This document shows, in pieces, positions 45,892-56,260 of a stretch of DNA of 64,000 nt. The DNA lies in assembly GCF_025515275.1 (NCBI RefSeq), contig NZ_JAOPFU010000001.1:124001-188000 (forward strand). Direction: 5' to 3'. The notes beneath the pieces were generated by a model that did not search any database, was not told where the DNA came from, and saw only the letters and a list, made by a program, of their open reading frames with translations. Made by a program: the position numbers and the translations under genes. The stretch's first letter is position 1, and each line of letters starts with the position of its first letter. This DNA is from Catenovulum sp. 2E275. Lineage in GTDB: Bacteria > Pseudomonadota > Gammaproteobacteria > Enterobacterales > Alteromonadaceae.

Positions 45892-45901
45892 TCAGGTTAG
45901 G

Positions 45902-46450
45902 TTAAACCGCTTTTGGCGCGCTTAAACTTTTGCTATAAAAACCGGAAGAATCAAAACAGCACACTCGTTTTTTGCCTTGATTTAACATATCACAGGCTTT
46001 ATCAATTCGGCTTAATCTGGTTTTAGTCTGCTTTGCAGACTCCACCCAATGAATCCAATCCAATTTAGCGATAGTGGTTGTGCTGTCCCAAACTAATTTA
46101 GCTTCGTTATCTTGTGAAAGTGCCTGCCAAAAATCTTCCGGGATAACGGGTTCAGGTTCTTCGTCAAGCTGAACCAATTCAATTTGCAGAATTTCGCCGG
46201 TTTTCATTTCAAGTTTGCTACATAACTCAGCACTTAACTTAAACCAATGACTTAACTGTCCATCCGGCTCAGCTAAGGTTTGAAATTGAGATTGATTAAT
46301 CAATAATTTAATTGTCACCCGCCCGCGGCGAGATAAAGTATCACTCACAGCTTTAGGTAAAATCACGAAATACCAAGGTGATTGTTTATCTTGTTTAGCC
46401 GGACATAATAGCTCGGCTTCAAAAATCGATTTTGCCATCAGTTGGTTCAT
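45902..46450 (-). CDS. YdeI/OmpD-associated family protein (DUF1905 plus OmdA)
   Basis: 182 residues. N-terminal DUF1905-like barrel (about 8-85; SPWYFVILPKAVSDTL, RRGRVTIKLLIN) and a C-terminal OmdA-type helical region (about 100-168; IPEDFWQALSQDNEAKLVWDSTT...IHWVESAKQTKTRLSRIDKACDML). Function is unestablished for the family, though it is sometimes tied to bacteriocin or peptide resistance. A MITE-like repeat begins 12 bp upstream of its start and so will shape its promoter. Confidence 0.82.
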   Translation of the reverse strand: MNQLMAKSIFEAELLCPAKQDKQSPWYFVILPKAVSDTLSRRGRVTIKLLINQSQFQTLAEPDGQLSHWFKLSAELCSKLEMKTGEILQIELVQLDEEPEPVIPEDFWQALSQDNEAKLVWDSTTTIAKLDWIHWVESAKQTKTRLSRIDKACDMLNQGKKRVCCFDSSGFYSKSLSAPKAV

Positions 46451-46462
46451 TTATATTGATTA

Positions 46463-46728
46463 ATACCCAAGCTACTTGAAGATGCATGTTTCAGAGCTAT
46501 CACAGCGTTTTTAGTACAAGGCATGTTAATGAAGGAATGTCGACTACCTTTCAAATTAACATAACGCAGTAATAGAAATGCTGTGAAGCTCCCAAAGGGC
46601 AAGGCTAAAAAGCATTTATACTGCGTTATTGATTTTGAAAAGGGAATAACCATTATCTTCAATCAATGCCTTGTCTAAATGCTTTTTATCTCTTGCTGAA
46701 ATATCGCATCTTCAAGCAGTTTGGGTAT
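46463..46728. mobile_element. MITE-like element, long copy (family 1)
   Basis: 266 bp bounded by ATACCCAAGCTACTTGAAG (left) and the inverse CTTCAAGCAGTTTGGGTAT (right), about 23-bp terminal inverted repeats with two differences. Inner TAAAAAGCATTTA and TAAATGCTTTTTA also pair. The right 118 bp recur at 38133-38250. If the ends are CCC...GGG the flanks are TA on both sides, as for Tc1/mariner-IS630 type elements. It carries no transposase. Confidence 0.82.
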
Positions 46729-46748
46729 AGCTCTATTGCTGGGTTAAC

Positions 46749-46773
46749 TGCCACCGGCATGTTGCCGGTGGCA
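46749..46773. other. Strong hairpin directly after the alpha-E gene
   Basis: TGCCACCGGCA, loop TGT, TGCCGGTGGCA: an 11-bp GC-rich stem touching the stop codon. No T-run follows on the minus strand, so it may protect the mRNA 3' end or pause polymerase rather than terminate by itself. Confidence 0.55.
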
Positions 46774-47694
46774 TTATTTCAAAAAATAAAGTTCAGCTAA
46801 ACGGTTATGAATTTCAGCCAAGTCAATTTGAATGTCATCCAAAAATTGATGTAACTGCCCATTCTTCAACTTACGTACATCTGTTGTCACTAAATCTTTA
46901 GTCACATCCGCAATCACAGCATCAATTTGTTCTGAGTGAGTAATCGGCGCAATAATGCTTTTCATTTCATACAAACAATATAATACAGCCCGCGGAAATA
47001 CTTCGCTGTGCAACATAAACTCAATCACATCTTCACGCTTAACTCTCACCCCCATTTGCTGGCGATACATTTGATAAGCGCTAAGCGATCTCAGCACACT
47101 AATCCACTGAATATTTTCAAATGGTCTGTCAGTTTCCGATTCAATTAAATTAGCTGAGCGCACATCTAAAATCCGGGTCGTCATATCAGCCCGTTCAAGT
47201 ACCGAGCCAAAGCGCATAAACATATAACCATGATCATGATTACAAGTTGCATCCAACGCACCAAATACTAAATGAGTCTGCTCAATAATATGTTTTAAAT
47301 AACCAAACCGGCCGCGTTTACTAATGCCCTCGTTCTGGTTTTCTTTTACATATAAATACAGCGAGTTAATGCCTTCCCAAACCGCACGCGGGATCACATC
47401 ACGCACAGTTCTGGCATTTTCACGTGCAGACCAAAGCGAGTTTAAAATTGAAGATGGATTATTGGCGCCTACTAATAAAAATTTAAAGGCACTGCGTTCA
47501 TTAAAATCTTTATGGTTTTCTAAATACGCTTCGCGCGAGCCAATAATATCAATAATTGGCTCCCAGCCAGTTGAAAGGCCTTTGGGTAAATCCATTAATA
47601 ATAAATTATTAACATTAACCAAACGCGCTACATTTTCAGCACGCTCCACATAACGGCTCATCCAATATAAGGTTTCCACTACACGAGATAACAT
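46774..47694 (-). CDS. Alpha-E domain protein (COG2307 type)
   Basis: 306 residues, all alpha-helical in appearance. It begins [26 protein letters not shown], the hallmark of alpha-E proteins, and has IHNRLAELYF at the end. It is last in a five-gene minus-strand cluster; its ATG overlaps the stop codon of the ATP-grasp gene (TAATG), so the two are made together. Alpha-E proteins nearly always accompany circularly permuted ATP-grasp enzymes and transglutaminase-like peptidases in a predicted peptide-forming or peptide-modifying system; the chemistry has not been settled. Confidence 0.9.
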   Translation of the reverse strand: MLSRVVETLYWMSRYVERAENVARLVNVNNLLLMDLPKGLSTGWEPIIDIIGSREAYLENHKDFNERSAFKFLLVGANNPSSILNSLWSARENARTVRDVIPRAVWEGINSLYLYVKENQNEGISKRGRFGYLKHIIEQTHLVFGALDATCNHDHGYMFMRFGSVLERADMTTRILDVRSANLIESETDRPFENIQWISVLRSLSAYQMYRQQMGVRVKREDVIEFMLHSEVFPRAVLYCLYEMKSIIAPITHSEQIDAVIADVTKDLVTTDVRKLKNGQLHQFLDDIQIDLAEIHNRLAELYFLK

Positions 47695-49151
47695 TATTGA
47701 GCCTCCCCATCGTCAACAATCCAAGTATCTTTACTGCCACCGCCTTGCGATGAATTTACCACCAATGACCCCTTAACCAACGCAACTCGGGTTAATCCAC
47801 CGGTTGTGACTTGGGTATTTTGTCCGGATGATAAAATAAATGGCCGTAAGTCAACATGCCGCCCCTCTACATGATTATCAACTAAAGTTGGAACGGTTGA
47901 TAATTTTAAAGTGGGCTGAGCAATATAATTGCGCGGGTCAGCTTTAATACGCTTAATACATTCCTGCTGCTCTTTTTTGGTTGAATTTGGTCCTATTAAT
48001 AAACCATAACCACCAGATTCATTGGCCGGTTTAACCACCAATTCATCAATATGTTCAATCACATATTGTCTGTCGCTTTTATCCATGCATTTATAAGTAG
48101 GTACATTTGGCAGTTTAATGTCTTCATCCAGATAATATTTAATAATTTCCGGCACAAATGAATACACCACTTTATCATCTGCCACACCAGCGCCAGGCGC
48201 ATTAACTAACGCAACATTGCCTTTGCGCCAAGCCCGCATTAAACCGGCAACCCCTAAAGTAGAATCCGGATTGAACGCTTCGGGGTCTAAAAATAAATCA
48301 TCAATCCGGCGATAAATCACATCAACCCGACGCAACCCATAAATGGTTTTCATATAAACGCAGTCATCGTTATTAACCACTAAGTCGCGCCCTTCAACCA
48401 GTTCGCATCCCATTTCCTGTGCTAAATAACAATGTTCAAAATACGCTGAGTTATAAATACCCGGCGTTAATACCACAACTTCGGGTTTATCGTCTTTGCG
48501 TGGCGACATTGCACAAAGCATGTCGAATAATTGAGAGGGATAATCATGCACAGGTAAAATGTCATTATTTTCAAATAATTCCGGAAAAACCCGCTTCATC
48601 ACAGAGCGGTTTTCAATCATATAAGATACGCCCGAAGGCACCCGTAAATTATCTTCCAACACATAAACTGTGCCTTTATCATCACGCACTAAATCTGAGC
48701 CACAAATATGCGCCCAAATACCGTTCGGTGGTGTAATGCCCTCGCATTGCGGGCGGTAATTAACGGATTTAGCTAATAATTCTTTTGGAAACACACCATC
48801 TTTAATAATTTGCTGCTTATGATATAAATCATTAATAAACAAATTAAGTGCCTGCACCCGTTGTTTAAGCCCGGATTCAATAAAATCCCATTCTTTTTTG
48901 CCTATCACTCTGGGCACAATATCAACCGGCCAAGCTCTATCAATTGAGCTTCCCTCACCATAAACCGTAAACGTAATACCCATTTCTTTAATCGCAAACT
49001 CTGCTGCGGCTCTAGCTGAGGTTAATTCCTCATCGGACAATCCCGCAAGGTAGCCAGCTAAATTATGGCTATGGCTTCTTGGCTTGCCCGTCTGGCTAAT
49101 CAACTCATCATAAAATGGCTGACTTTTATATTTTTGCCAATTAATGCTCAC
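47694..49151 (-). CDS. Circularly permuted ATP-grasp protein (COG2308 type)
   Basis: 485 residues. GTG start with GGAG 6 nt upstream. Typical blocks: [88 protein letters not shown], and [18 protein letters not shown] for the ATP-binding loop. ATP-grasp enzymes join a carboxylate to an amine through an acyl-phosphate, so amide or peptide bond formation is predicted. The acceptor and donor are unknown. It is followed without a gap by the alpha-E gene and lies 56 bp after a transglutaminase gene. Confidence 0.9.
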   Translation of the reverse strand: MSINWQKYKSQPFYDELISQTGKPRSHSHNLAGYLAGLSDEELTSARAAAEFAIKEMGITFTVYGEGSSIDRAWPVDIVPRVIGKKEWDFIESGLKQRVQALNLFINDLYHKQQIIKDGVFPKELLAKSVNYRPQCEGITPPNGIWAHICGSDLVRDDKGTVYVLEDNLRVPSGVSYMIENRSVMKRVFPELFENNDILPVHDYPSQLFDMLCAMSPRKDDKPEVVVLTPGIYNSAYFEHCYLAQEMGCELVEGRDLVVNNDDCVYMKTIYGLRRVDVIYRRIDDLFLDPEAFNPDSTLGVAGLMRAWRKGNVALVNAPGAGVADDKVVYSFVPEIIKYYLDEDIKLPNVPTYKCMDKSDRQYVIEHIDELVVKPANESGGYGLLIGPNSTKKEQQECIKRIKADPRNYIAQPTLKLSTVPTLVDNHVEGRHVDLRPFILSSGQNTQVTTGGLTRVALVKGSLVVNSSQGGGSKDTWIVDDGEAQ

Positions 49152-49207
49152 GGCGGTCTCCTTTTTCCATCAAACACTTGCTAATACAGCAAGCACCAAA
49201 TTACCCG

Positions 49208-50089
49208 TTAATCCCCCTGACGATTCATATCAACTGCAACTAATAGTTGATGTGTTCCTCCTCCAAATACAATGCCTTTTAATGGTGTTACATCCGCAAA
49301 ATCTCTGCCAACAGCCAGTGTAATATGCTGATCATTCGGTAACACATTGTTAGTTGGATCAAAATCTATCCAGCCTAAATCCGGCACATAAATCGCAAAC
49401 CATGCATGGGTTGCATCCGCCCCTTCTAATTTTACCTGTCCTTCTGGGGGCAAAGTTTCAATATAGCCGCTCACATAACGTGCTGCTAACCCTAAACTGC
49501 GTAAACAAGCGAGTGCAAAATGCGCAAAATCCTGACAAACGCCCTTTTTGTGTGCAAAGACTTCACTTAAAGGGGTGCTAATTGTGGTAAAACCAGATTC
49601 GTACTGAAAGTCATTAAAAATTCGTGCCATTAAATCTTCAGTTGCCTGAATAATCGCTCGCCCTGGTGTAAATGACTCAAAGGCATATTGTCTGATTTGC
49701 GGATCAATCGGCGTAAATACCGATGGCAAAGTAAACTCAGCCGCCTGTAAAGCCAGCTCATTTACCGGAAACTGCAACGCAGCCACCACTGACTCCCAAG
49801 TGATTTGAGCATCAAATAAACTCGCCTGCTGACGGTTAAAAATTTCAACTTCGCTAATGGCTGTCACAATCAAGTTTTCGTGCTGAGTTGGAATATCAAA
49901 TACCGTGACTTTATTGCCAAAATAATCAACAAAAGTATCTAAATAATCAGCTGCTGGCGTGGTGATAACCTGATTACTAATACAGCGCTGAAATTCATTA
50001 CTTATCGGACTTAACCTCGCCTGATTCTGGCACAGGCTAACAGGTTCGCTGTAGCTGTATGTTGTGCTGTGTTTAACCTTATACTTCAC
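49208..50089 (-). CDS. Transglutaminase-like cysteine peptidase (COG1305 type)
   Basis: 293 residues. N-terminal beta domain typical of this group (KYKVKHSTTYSYSEPVSLCQNQARLSP), then a transglutaminase core with the triad C185 (KKGVCQDFAHF), H228 (ATHAWFAIY) and D244 (WIDFDPTNN). The start is GTG 50089, which overlaps the end of the upstream fusion gene by 11 bp, implying coupled translation. In this gene neighbourhood such proteins are thought to cleave or trans-amidate peptides made by the ATP-grasp partner. Confidence 0.9.
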   Translation of the reverse strand: MKYKVKHSTTYSYSEPVSLCQNQARLSPISNEFQRCISNQVITTPAADYLDTFVDYFGNKVTVFDIPTQHENLIVTAISEVEIFNRQQASLFDAQITWESVVAALQFPVNELALQAAEFTLPSVFTPIDPQIRQYAFESFTPGRAIIQATEDLMARIFNDFQYESGFTTISTPLSEVFAHKKGVCQDFAHFALACLRSLGLAARYVSGYIETLPPEGQVKLEGADATHAWFAIYVPDLGWIDFDPTNNVLPNDQHITLAVGRDFADVTPLKGIVFGGGTHQLLVAVDMNRQGD

Positions 50090-52613
50090 GAGGCTCTATA
50101 CTCCCCAAGTTAGCATTAAGCGATACCGCTGCCTTAGTATGAGAAAAATATTGCACCATTAATACGTCAGAAAAATGCTCCAGAGTTTGATGAATTTTTT
50201 GCATCAAATCTGACAATTCTTGCCTTTTACCATGTTCAGCAACCGCAAGTTGATTGCTTTCAGCCAAATGGCAAATCGTGCGCATTTTTAATAATAATTT
50301 ATGATGCGTGCTGAGTTGACCACCACTCACTTTATCTGGTAATTGCTTACACAATACTTCTAGCTGCTCAATTTGATACAGCAAAGACCGAGGATATTCA
50401 GCATCTAAAATCAATAATTCCAAGCCGGTTTCAATACTCTGATACATCCGATATCTGCGTTTATGCGTGATTAAACTCACCTGACAAGTCAGCACTGCTT
50501 CAAGCATATTGAGCTGCTCAGTTTCTAACATTTCGTCGGTTAACAATGCCTGACAAACATGAATTAATTGAGTGCTGCGCTCAACTCTGCGCCCAATATC
50601 CAGCATAAACCAGCCATTACTGTTTGCCATACTGTCAGCCGTTGAGCCGTTAAACGCCATAATATAACCAATGACACGATCAGCTGTTGCTTGCATAACC
50701 CGTGTAGAAACCGCAGCCGGTAAACGTTCAATTCGCTTAATTTCATCGCTAATGTCATCCACAATTCGCCAACTGTCAGACGATAATAAATCGCGGATCT
50801 GTAATGCACTATTCACTAAAGCCTGCAATGTATTGAGCAAACTGCCCGGCAGTTGTTTATCAAATAAGGTATTAGCCGCAATTTCGCGCGGGATATAAGA
50901 CATGGTTTCATTATCAACAAACTGATAAGGCTGATACGGATAAATCACCGCTTGATTCACCGCTGCATCCACTAATCGGGTGACTATTTTTTTGTTATTG
51001 CTGTCTGGATAAATCGAAAACTCGGTATAGCGATCAATTAACAGCCGTAACATCCTCACTGTATTTTCACCGCGCTCTAAATATCGCCCAAGCCAAAACA
51101 AGTTTTCTGCCGTACGTGACGGCACAACACCATCCAATAAAGCTAAATCTAACATTTCGCTATTGAGTTTGGGTAATAATGGTGGGCTATCTTGTTGTTG
51201 TGTTGTTCTAACCCAAGTATCTTTAATCCACTGGGTTTTGGTTTCAGTTTGTCTGGCGAAACACAAGGCAGAAGGCAAAACTTCAACCCCGTTTTCGGTT
51301 AATAATGCAAAACAGCGGATAATAATTGGCTGGGCGACTAACTCATGATCGTCCCAAAAAGGGGCGGTACTTAAATTCGCTTTTTGGCGAAAATAATACG
51401 CATGGTTGTTTTCAGTTAACTTTTGGGCTATTTCAGCCGCCTGAGTATCGCCATCTAAGTTAAATTCTGGCTCTAAATAGCTATGTAAAGTAAAACCAGC
51501 CGGCTGATTAATTAATGCCTGCGCATTGGGATCAGTTGCCGCAAAGGTACTTAATTCTTGCAAAATCAGCGGCTCGGTTAACAATTGCTGAGCAATCCGG
51601 CTAATATTCGTTTTTACAATCGGGCTTTCCAGTACACCGCAGCCAATTGGATTAATCAACCTAACACTTTGTTTACGCACAGCCTGTAATAAACCGGCAA
51701 TGCCGTCGATTGAATAATTATTTTGCTCAAGTGAATCTAATTGAGGATCAGCCAGCCAACGCACAATCACATCCACTTTACGTAAGCCTTTTAACGATTT
51801 TAGCCATACCTTGCCTTTACGTACGGTTAAATCAGCACTGCGAACTAAAGTGTAACCTAAATAAGCGGCTAAAAAAGCCTGCTCTGAGTAATACGCATCG
51901 CTCGGACCTTTAGTTAAAATAACCACTCTGGGATCGCGTAAACTTGGGGTCGATTCACTAATTTTACGCTGGAATTTTTTGAAAAAAGTCGCAATGCGCT
52001 GCACATTACATTCAGAAAACTCATCGCCCATTACCCGCCGTGCAATAATCCGGTTTTCGAGCAATAAACCTAACCCTTGCGGACTTTGTAGATGATCATC
52101 CAATACTTTAAATTGACCATCAGCATCACGAAAAATATCCACTGCGGCCAATACAACTTTTGGCTCACCTTGCTCAAAGCTAAAACATTCTCGAATAAAT
52201 CCCTCTGTTGCCTGTAATTGCTGGCATGGAATCGCGCCATTTAACAATAATTGGCGCGGGCCATATAAATCATCGGCAATCATGTTAAGTAATTGAATAC
52301 GCTGAGCAATCCCTTGTTTTAGCGTTTGCCAGTCGTTTTCAGATAACATTAAAGGTAAGGGATCAAGTCGCCAATTAGGTTGCGACTGCGCCGTTTGAGT
52401 AACGCCACTGTCTTGTAGCAATCGCTTAATTTCGTTGGTTCTTAAATGAATATCTTTTTCAGATAAATTTGCCAACCTTGCAAATAACACATCCCAATGT
52501 TCGGTATCACCCCCACAATGATGCTCAACTTCATCGTGCTGATGCGATCCATTTAAATACAAAGCTAGCCAATTAGGCATTTCAAGCATGTTATGTGATT
52601 CGCTGTAGTACAA
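50079..52613 (-). CDS. Fusion of circularly permuted ATP-grasp and alpha-E domains
   Basis: 844 residues from TTG at 52613, supported by GAGG 7 nt upstream. Residues about 60-480 are an ATP-grasp module (DDLYGPRQLLLNGAIP, VLDDHLQSPQGLGLLLENR, VILTKGPSDAYYSEQAFLA, VDVIVRWLADPQLDSLEQNNYSIDGIAGLLQAVR). Residues about 515-830 are an alpha-E module (SRTAENLFWLGRYLERGENTVRMLRLLID, WFMLDIGRRVERSTQLI). The same two domains are encoded as separate genes 0.9 kb downstream, so the locus holds two versions of the pair. It ends inside the start of the transglutaminase gene. Confidence 0.9.
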   Translation of the reverse strand: MYYSESHNMLEMPNWLALYLNGSHQHDEVEHHCGGDTEHWDVLFARLANLSEKDIHLRTNEIKRLLQDSGVTQTAQSQPNWRLDPLPLMLSENDWQTLKQGIAQRIQLLNMIADDLYGPRQLLLNGAIPCQQLQATEGFIRECFSFEQGEPKVVLAAVDIFRDADGQFKVLDDHLQSPQGLGLLLENRIIARRVMGDEFSECNVQRIATFFKKFQRKISESTPSLRDPRVVILTKGPSDAYYSEQAFLAAYLGYTLVRSADLTVRKGKVWLKSLKGLRKVDVIVRWLADPQLDSLEQNNYSIDGIAGLLQAVRKQSVRLINPIGCGVLESPIVKTNISRIAQQLLTEPLILQELSTFAATDPNAQALINQPAGFTLHSYLEPEFNLDGDTQAAEIAQKLTENNHAYYFRQKANLSTAPFWDDHELVAQPIIIRCFALLTENGVEVLPSALCFARQTETKTQWIKDTWVRTTQQQDSPPLLPKLNSEMLDLALLDGVVPSRTAENLFWLGRYLERGENTVRMLRLLIDRYTEFSIYPDSNNKKIVTRLVDAAVNQAVIYPYQPYQFVDNETMSYIPREIAANTLFDKQLPGSLLNTLQALVNSALQIRDLLSSDSWRIVDDISDEIKRIERLPAAVSTRVMQATADRVIGYIMAFNGSTADSMANSNGWFMLDIGRRVERSTQLIHVCQALLTDEMLETEQLNMLEAVLTCQVSLITHKRRYRMYQSIETGLELLILDAEYPRSLLYQIEQLEVLCKQLPDKVSGGQLSTHHKLLLKMRTICHLAESNQLAVAEHGKRQELSDLMQKIHQTLEHFSDVLMVQYFSHTKAAVSLNANLGSIEPREV

Positions 52614-52691
52614 AATATTCCCTCAATTATACACCTAAAAATGACAAAGCAATTATCGGTAAAAACTAACCTCTCAATAACAACTCATATT

Positions 52692-55600
52692 TTATTTAAA
52701 TTTTGGCAGTGTCCTTAAATCCAGCGTATGCGGATATTCGTTATTAACAGATTCTTCCGGCGGCAAGGTAAAATCAACAATCGCCTGATGATGCTCAAGC
52801 TGATATTGCATTTGGCTCGGATGCCAACTGTTATCTTTATGCTGATTAAGCTGATGCTGGGTATTCGGGCTATGACCATGATCCCAAAACCGGGCTAAAC
52901 GACGACCTTCGGCCTCAAACGCATTGACCGGAAAAGTAGCAAAATTACGCCCGCCCGGATGCGATACATGATACGTAAAACCACCAATTGAACGCCCTTG
53001 CCAGCTATCATGCACATCAAACACTAATGGCGCGTGCACACCAATCGTTGGATGCAGCGCACTGGCTGGTTGCCACGCGCGGTAGCGAATGCCACCCACC
53101 ATAGTGCTTTTTTCGCCTGCGCTACGCATAGGCACACGCCGACCATTACAGGTGACAATATAGCGGTCACCTACCAAGCCTTTTACTTTAATTTGCACCC
53201 GCTCAAGTGAAGAATCAACATAACGAGAAGTACCGCTTGAAGTCGACTCTTCACCCAATACATGCCAAGGTTCAATGGCTGTTCTGAGTTCCAGTTCAAC
53301 TTGATCAATTTGCCTGATCCCGCAGCGCGGAAATCGAAATTCAAAAAAGGGTTCAAACCAGTTTAAATTAAAATTAAATCCGGCTTGTTGTAAATCGCGG
53401 CACACGGTTGATATATCTTGTTTAACAAATTCGGGCAGCAAAAATTTATCGTGTAATTCAGTGCCCCAACGCACTAACGGTTTATGGTAAGGCTGTTGCC
53501 AAAACCAAACTAATAAGGTGCGCAGTAATAACATTTGCATCATGCTCATGCGCTCGTGCGGTGGCATTTCAAAGCCACGAAACTCAACTAAACCTAAACG
53601 GCCACTGGCTGAATCCGGTGAATACAGTTTATCAATACAAAATTCGGCTCTGTGGGTATTACCGGTTAAATCTACCAATAAATTGCGTAATAACCGATCA
53701 ACCAGCCAAGGTTGTGGCACTTCACCTGCTGGCATGTGCGAAAACGCAATTTCTAGTTCGTATAACAGCTCGTCTCGGGCTTCATCAACCCTTGGCGCTT
53801 GGCTGGTTGGGCCGATAAATAAACCAGAAAATAAATAAGACAATCCGGGGTGATGCTGCCAATAAGTAATAAAACTTCTCAGCACATCAGGTTTACGTAA
53901 AAACGGGCTATTCAACGGGGTTTTTGCACCCATTGTGACATGATTGCCACCCCCTGTGCCGGTGTGGCGACCATCAATCATAAATTTATCTGTACCTAAT
54001 CGGCATTGTTTTGCCAGCTCATATAAAATTTGAGTACGCTCAACTAGCTCACCCCAGTTATTTGATGGGTGAATATTCACTTCAATCACACCCGGATCAG
54101 GTGTTACCGCAAATTTTTCAATCCGGCTATCGGTTGGTGGCGTATAACCCTCAAGCACCACCGGCATAGTTAACTGCTCTGCGGTTGCTTCAATGGCATT
54201 AACCAGTTTTAAATAATGCTCACTGTGGCTCAGCGGTGGCATAAATAAATAAAGTTTACCGTTTCGCACCTCAACTGTGAGCGCAGTTTTTAATAAATCA
54301 TCGCCAACATAACCATGTTGTTTGGCAAGATATGGTTTTTCTTTGCTAGGTTGTTTATTTTGTTTATCTACCTGCTCAAAACGCTCTGGAATTGAAAACG
54401 GATCACGTTCAATAAAAGGTTCAGTTCCGGTTAAGCTGGCTAAAGGCAAACGATACCCCATAGGCGAATCACCCGGTAATAAAAAACAATAACCGCGTTT
54501 AAATTGCCAAATGCATGACTGCCAGCAATTTTGATTAAAATCCCATTGCACAGGCAAAATATAACCGACCGGATTTTCTATTCCCTGCTCCATTTTTGCC
54601 AAAAAACCTTTGCGACTCATTGCGTGCAATAAATCCGGTTCATCTGGGCTTGGATCAAGTGGCATACAGCCCTCTTGCCATAAGTGATATAAAATATCCT
54701 CATACGCTGTAGTCACAGCCTTATCAGTAAAACCTAAGTTTGCTGCAAGCTGAGCGGCAAATCGCTGTGCATCTTTTGGGCTAAACTGATAATTTTGATT
54801 AATATCCGCCAATAACGCATTGTTATGCCAAATGGCTTCGCCATCTTTACGCCAGTAACATGCATATTGCCAGCGTGGTAAAGCTTCGCCCGGATACCAT
54901 TTACCCTGACCATAATGGCGCAAACTCCCAATAGAAAACGCCTCCTGCATTTTCAAAAATAAATGATGTGCCAAGCGGCGTTTGTCTGCACCGTCTGCGG
55001 CGGTATTCCACTGCGCGCTTTCCATATCATCAATTGAAATAAAAGTGGGTTCACCACCCATAGTTAGCTCAATGCCTAACTGGTTAAGTTTCTGATCAAC
55101 ATTTAAACCTAATTGATAAATTTCGGCCCACTGTACCTGCGAATAAGGCTTAGTTACTCTGGGCATTTCGTGCAGGCGTTTTACCTTATTGGCAAATTCA
55201 AAATTCACGGTTTTACAAGGTTCAAGCGCTCCGGTGACTGGCGCAGCCGTTGACGGTTCTGGCGTACACGCTAACGGGATATGGCCTTCGCCAGCAAATA
55301 AACCAGAAGTTGGATCTAACCCAACCCAACCCGCACCGGGAATATAAATCTCAGTCCAAGCATGTAAATCAGTAAAATCGGTTTCTGGCCCGCTTGGGCC
55401 ATCGAGCGACTTTTGATCTGGCGTGAGCTGAACCAAATAACCGGAGACAAAACGCGCTGCTAAACCTAAATTTCGGCAAAGCTGTACCAATAACCAAGCT
55501 GAGTCACGGCACGATCCCGACTTTTTCTCTAAGGTTTCATCAACCGTCTGTACGCCCGGCTCCATCCGAATACCGTAAGCAATCATCTGATAAATTTTTT

Positions 55601-56051
55601 GATTCGCCGCCACAATAAAATCAACGGTAGACGTGGCTTGTTTAGGTTTAAGTGAATCAATTAATTGCTGAAAAGGTTTGGAGACGGGTAAAGTTTCTAA
55701 ATACGGCGCTAAATCTAGTTTTAACTGCTTGGGATACTCAAACGGAATTTTTTCGGCATAACTTTCCACAAAAAAATCAAATGGGTTAATCACGGTCATT
55801 TCTGCAATTAAATCGACCGTAAACCAAAATTTATCGGTTTTTTCGGGGAAAACGACCCGCGCCAAATAATTACCAAAAGGGTCTTGCTGCCAGTTAATAA
55901 AATGATTTTCAGGATAAATTTTTAACGAATAACTTTTAATGGGAGTGCGACAATGTGGTGCGGGGCGTAAACGAAAAAGGTGCGGGTCAAGTGTAATCGC
56001 TTTGTCGTATTCATATTCCGTGTGATGCGTAATGCCTACCGTAATGGTCAT
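52692..56051 (-). CDS. Transglutaminase-like protein with C-terminal DUF2126 domain
   Basis: 1119 residues from ATG at 56051, chosen because AGAGG lies 8 nt upstream and the protein then starts MTITVGITHHTEYEYD as expected; an in-frame TTG at 56108 has no such support. N-terminal transglutaminase module with C181 (KKSGSCRDSAWLLVQLCR), H230 (DLHAWTEIYIPG) and D246 (GLDPTSG). From about residue 330 it is DUF2126 (LTMGGEPTFISIDDM, GRHTGTGGGNHVTMGA, GLVEFRGFEMPPHERM), a domain related to glutamine-synthetase-type ligases. It heads the cluster and would combine peptidase and ligase modules in one chain. Confidence 0.9.
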   Translation of the reverse strand: MTITVGITHHTEYEYDKAITLDPHLFRLRPAPHCRTPIKSYSLKIYPENHFINWQQDPFGNYLARVVFPEKTDKFWFTVDLIAEMTVINPFDFFVESYAEKIPFEYPKQLKLDLAPYLETLPVSKPFQQLIDSLKPKQATSTVDFIVAANQKIYQMIAYGIRMEPGVQTVDETLEKKSGSCRDSAWLLVQLCRNLGLAARFVSGYLVQLTPDQKSLDGPSGPETDFTDLHAWTEIYIPGAGWVGLDPTSGLFAGEGHIPLACTPEPSTAAPVTGALEPCKTVNFEFANKVKRLHEMPRVTKPYSQVQWAEIYQLGLNVDQKLNQLGIELTMGGEPTFISIDDMESAQWNTAADGADKRRLAHHLFLKMQEAFSIGSLRHYGQGKWYPGEALPRWQYACYWRKDGEAIWHNNALLADINQNYQFSPKDAQRFAAQLAANLGFTDKAVTTAYEDILYHLWQEGCMPLDPSPDEPDLLHAMSRKGFLAKMEQGIENPVGYILPVQWDFNQNCWQSCIWQFKRGYCFLLPGDSPMGYRLPLASLTGTEPFIERDPFSIPERFEQVDKQNKQPSKEKPYLAKQHGYVGDDLLKTALTVEVRNGKLYLFMPPLSHSEHYLKLVNAIEATAEQLTMPVVLEGYTPPTDSRIEKFAVTPDPGVIEVNIHPSNNWGELVERTQILYELAKQCRLGTDKFMIDGRHTGTGGGNHVTMGAKTPLNSPFLRKPDVLRSFITYWQHHPGLSYLFSGLFIGPTSQAPRVDEARDELLYELEIAFSHMPAGEVPQPWLVDRLLRNLLVDLTGNTHRAEFCIDKLYSPDSASGRLGLVEFRGFEMPPHERMSMMQMLLLRTLLVWFWQQPYHKPLVRWGTELHDKFLLPEFVKQDISTVCRDLQQAGFNFNLNWFEPFFEFRFPRCGIRQIDQVELELRTAIEPWHVLGEESTSSGTSRYVDSSLERVQIKVKGLVGDRYIVTCNGRRVPMRSAGEKSTMVGGIRYRAWQPASALHPTIGVHAPLVFDVHDSWQGRSIGGFTYHVSHPGGRNFATFPVNAFEAEGRRLARFWDHGHSPNTQHQLNQHKDNSWHPSQMQYQLEHHQAIVDFTLPPEESVNNEYPHTLDLRTLPKFK

Positions 56052-56260
56052 ATAATTATCCTCTGGCCTTGTTGATATAGTTTTATCAGCAAATCTTATG
56101 CCTAACAATAGACCAAAGTTAAAATTAAAAAAAACTTCTTATTCAGTTGGTTAAAGAAAAGTTTGATTTATTATGCGATCGTGAATAAAGGAAAAATACT
56201 CTCTTATAAATATATCTATAGTGATAATACAGGCATAAATATTGATACTTAATAAAAAAT

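Noticed and set aside
46447-46662. Minus-strand frame of 71 codons
   Set aside because: It lies almost wholly inside the MITE-like repeat and has no ribosome site; it is an effect of the repeat.
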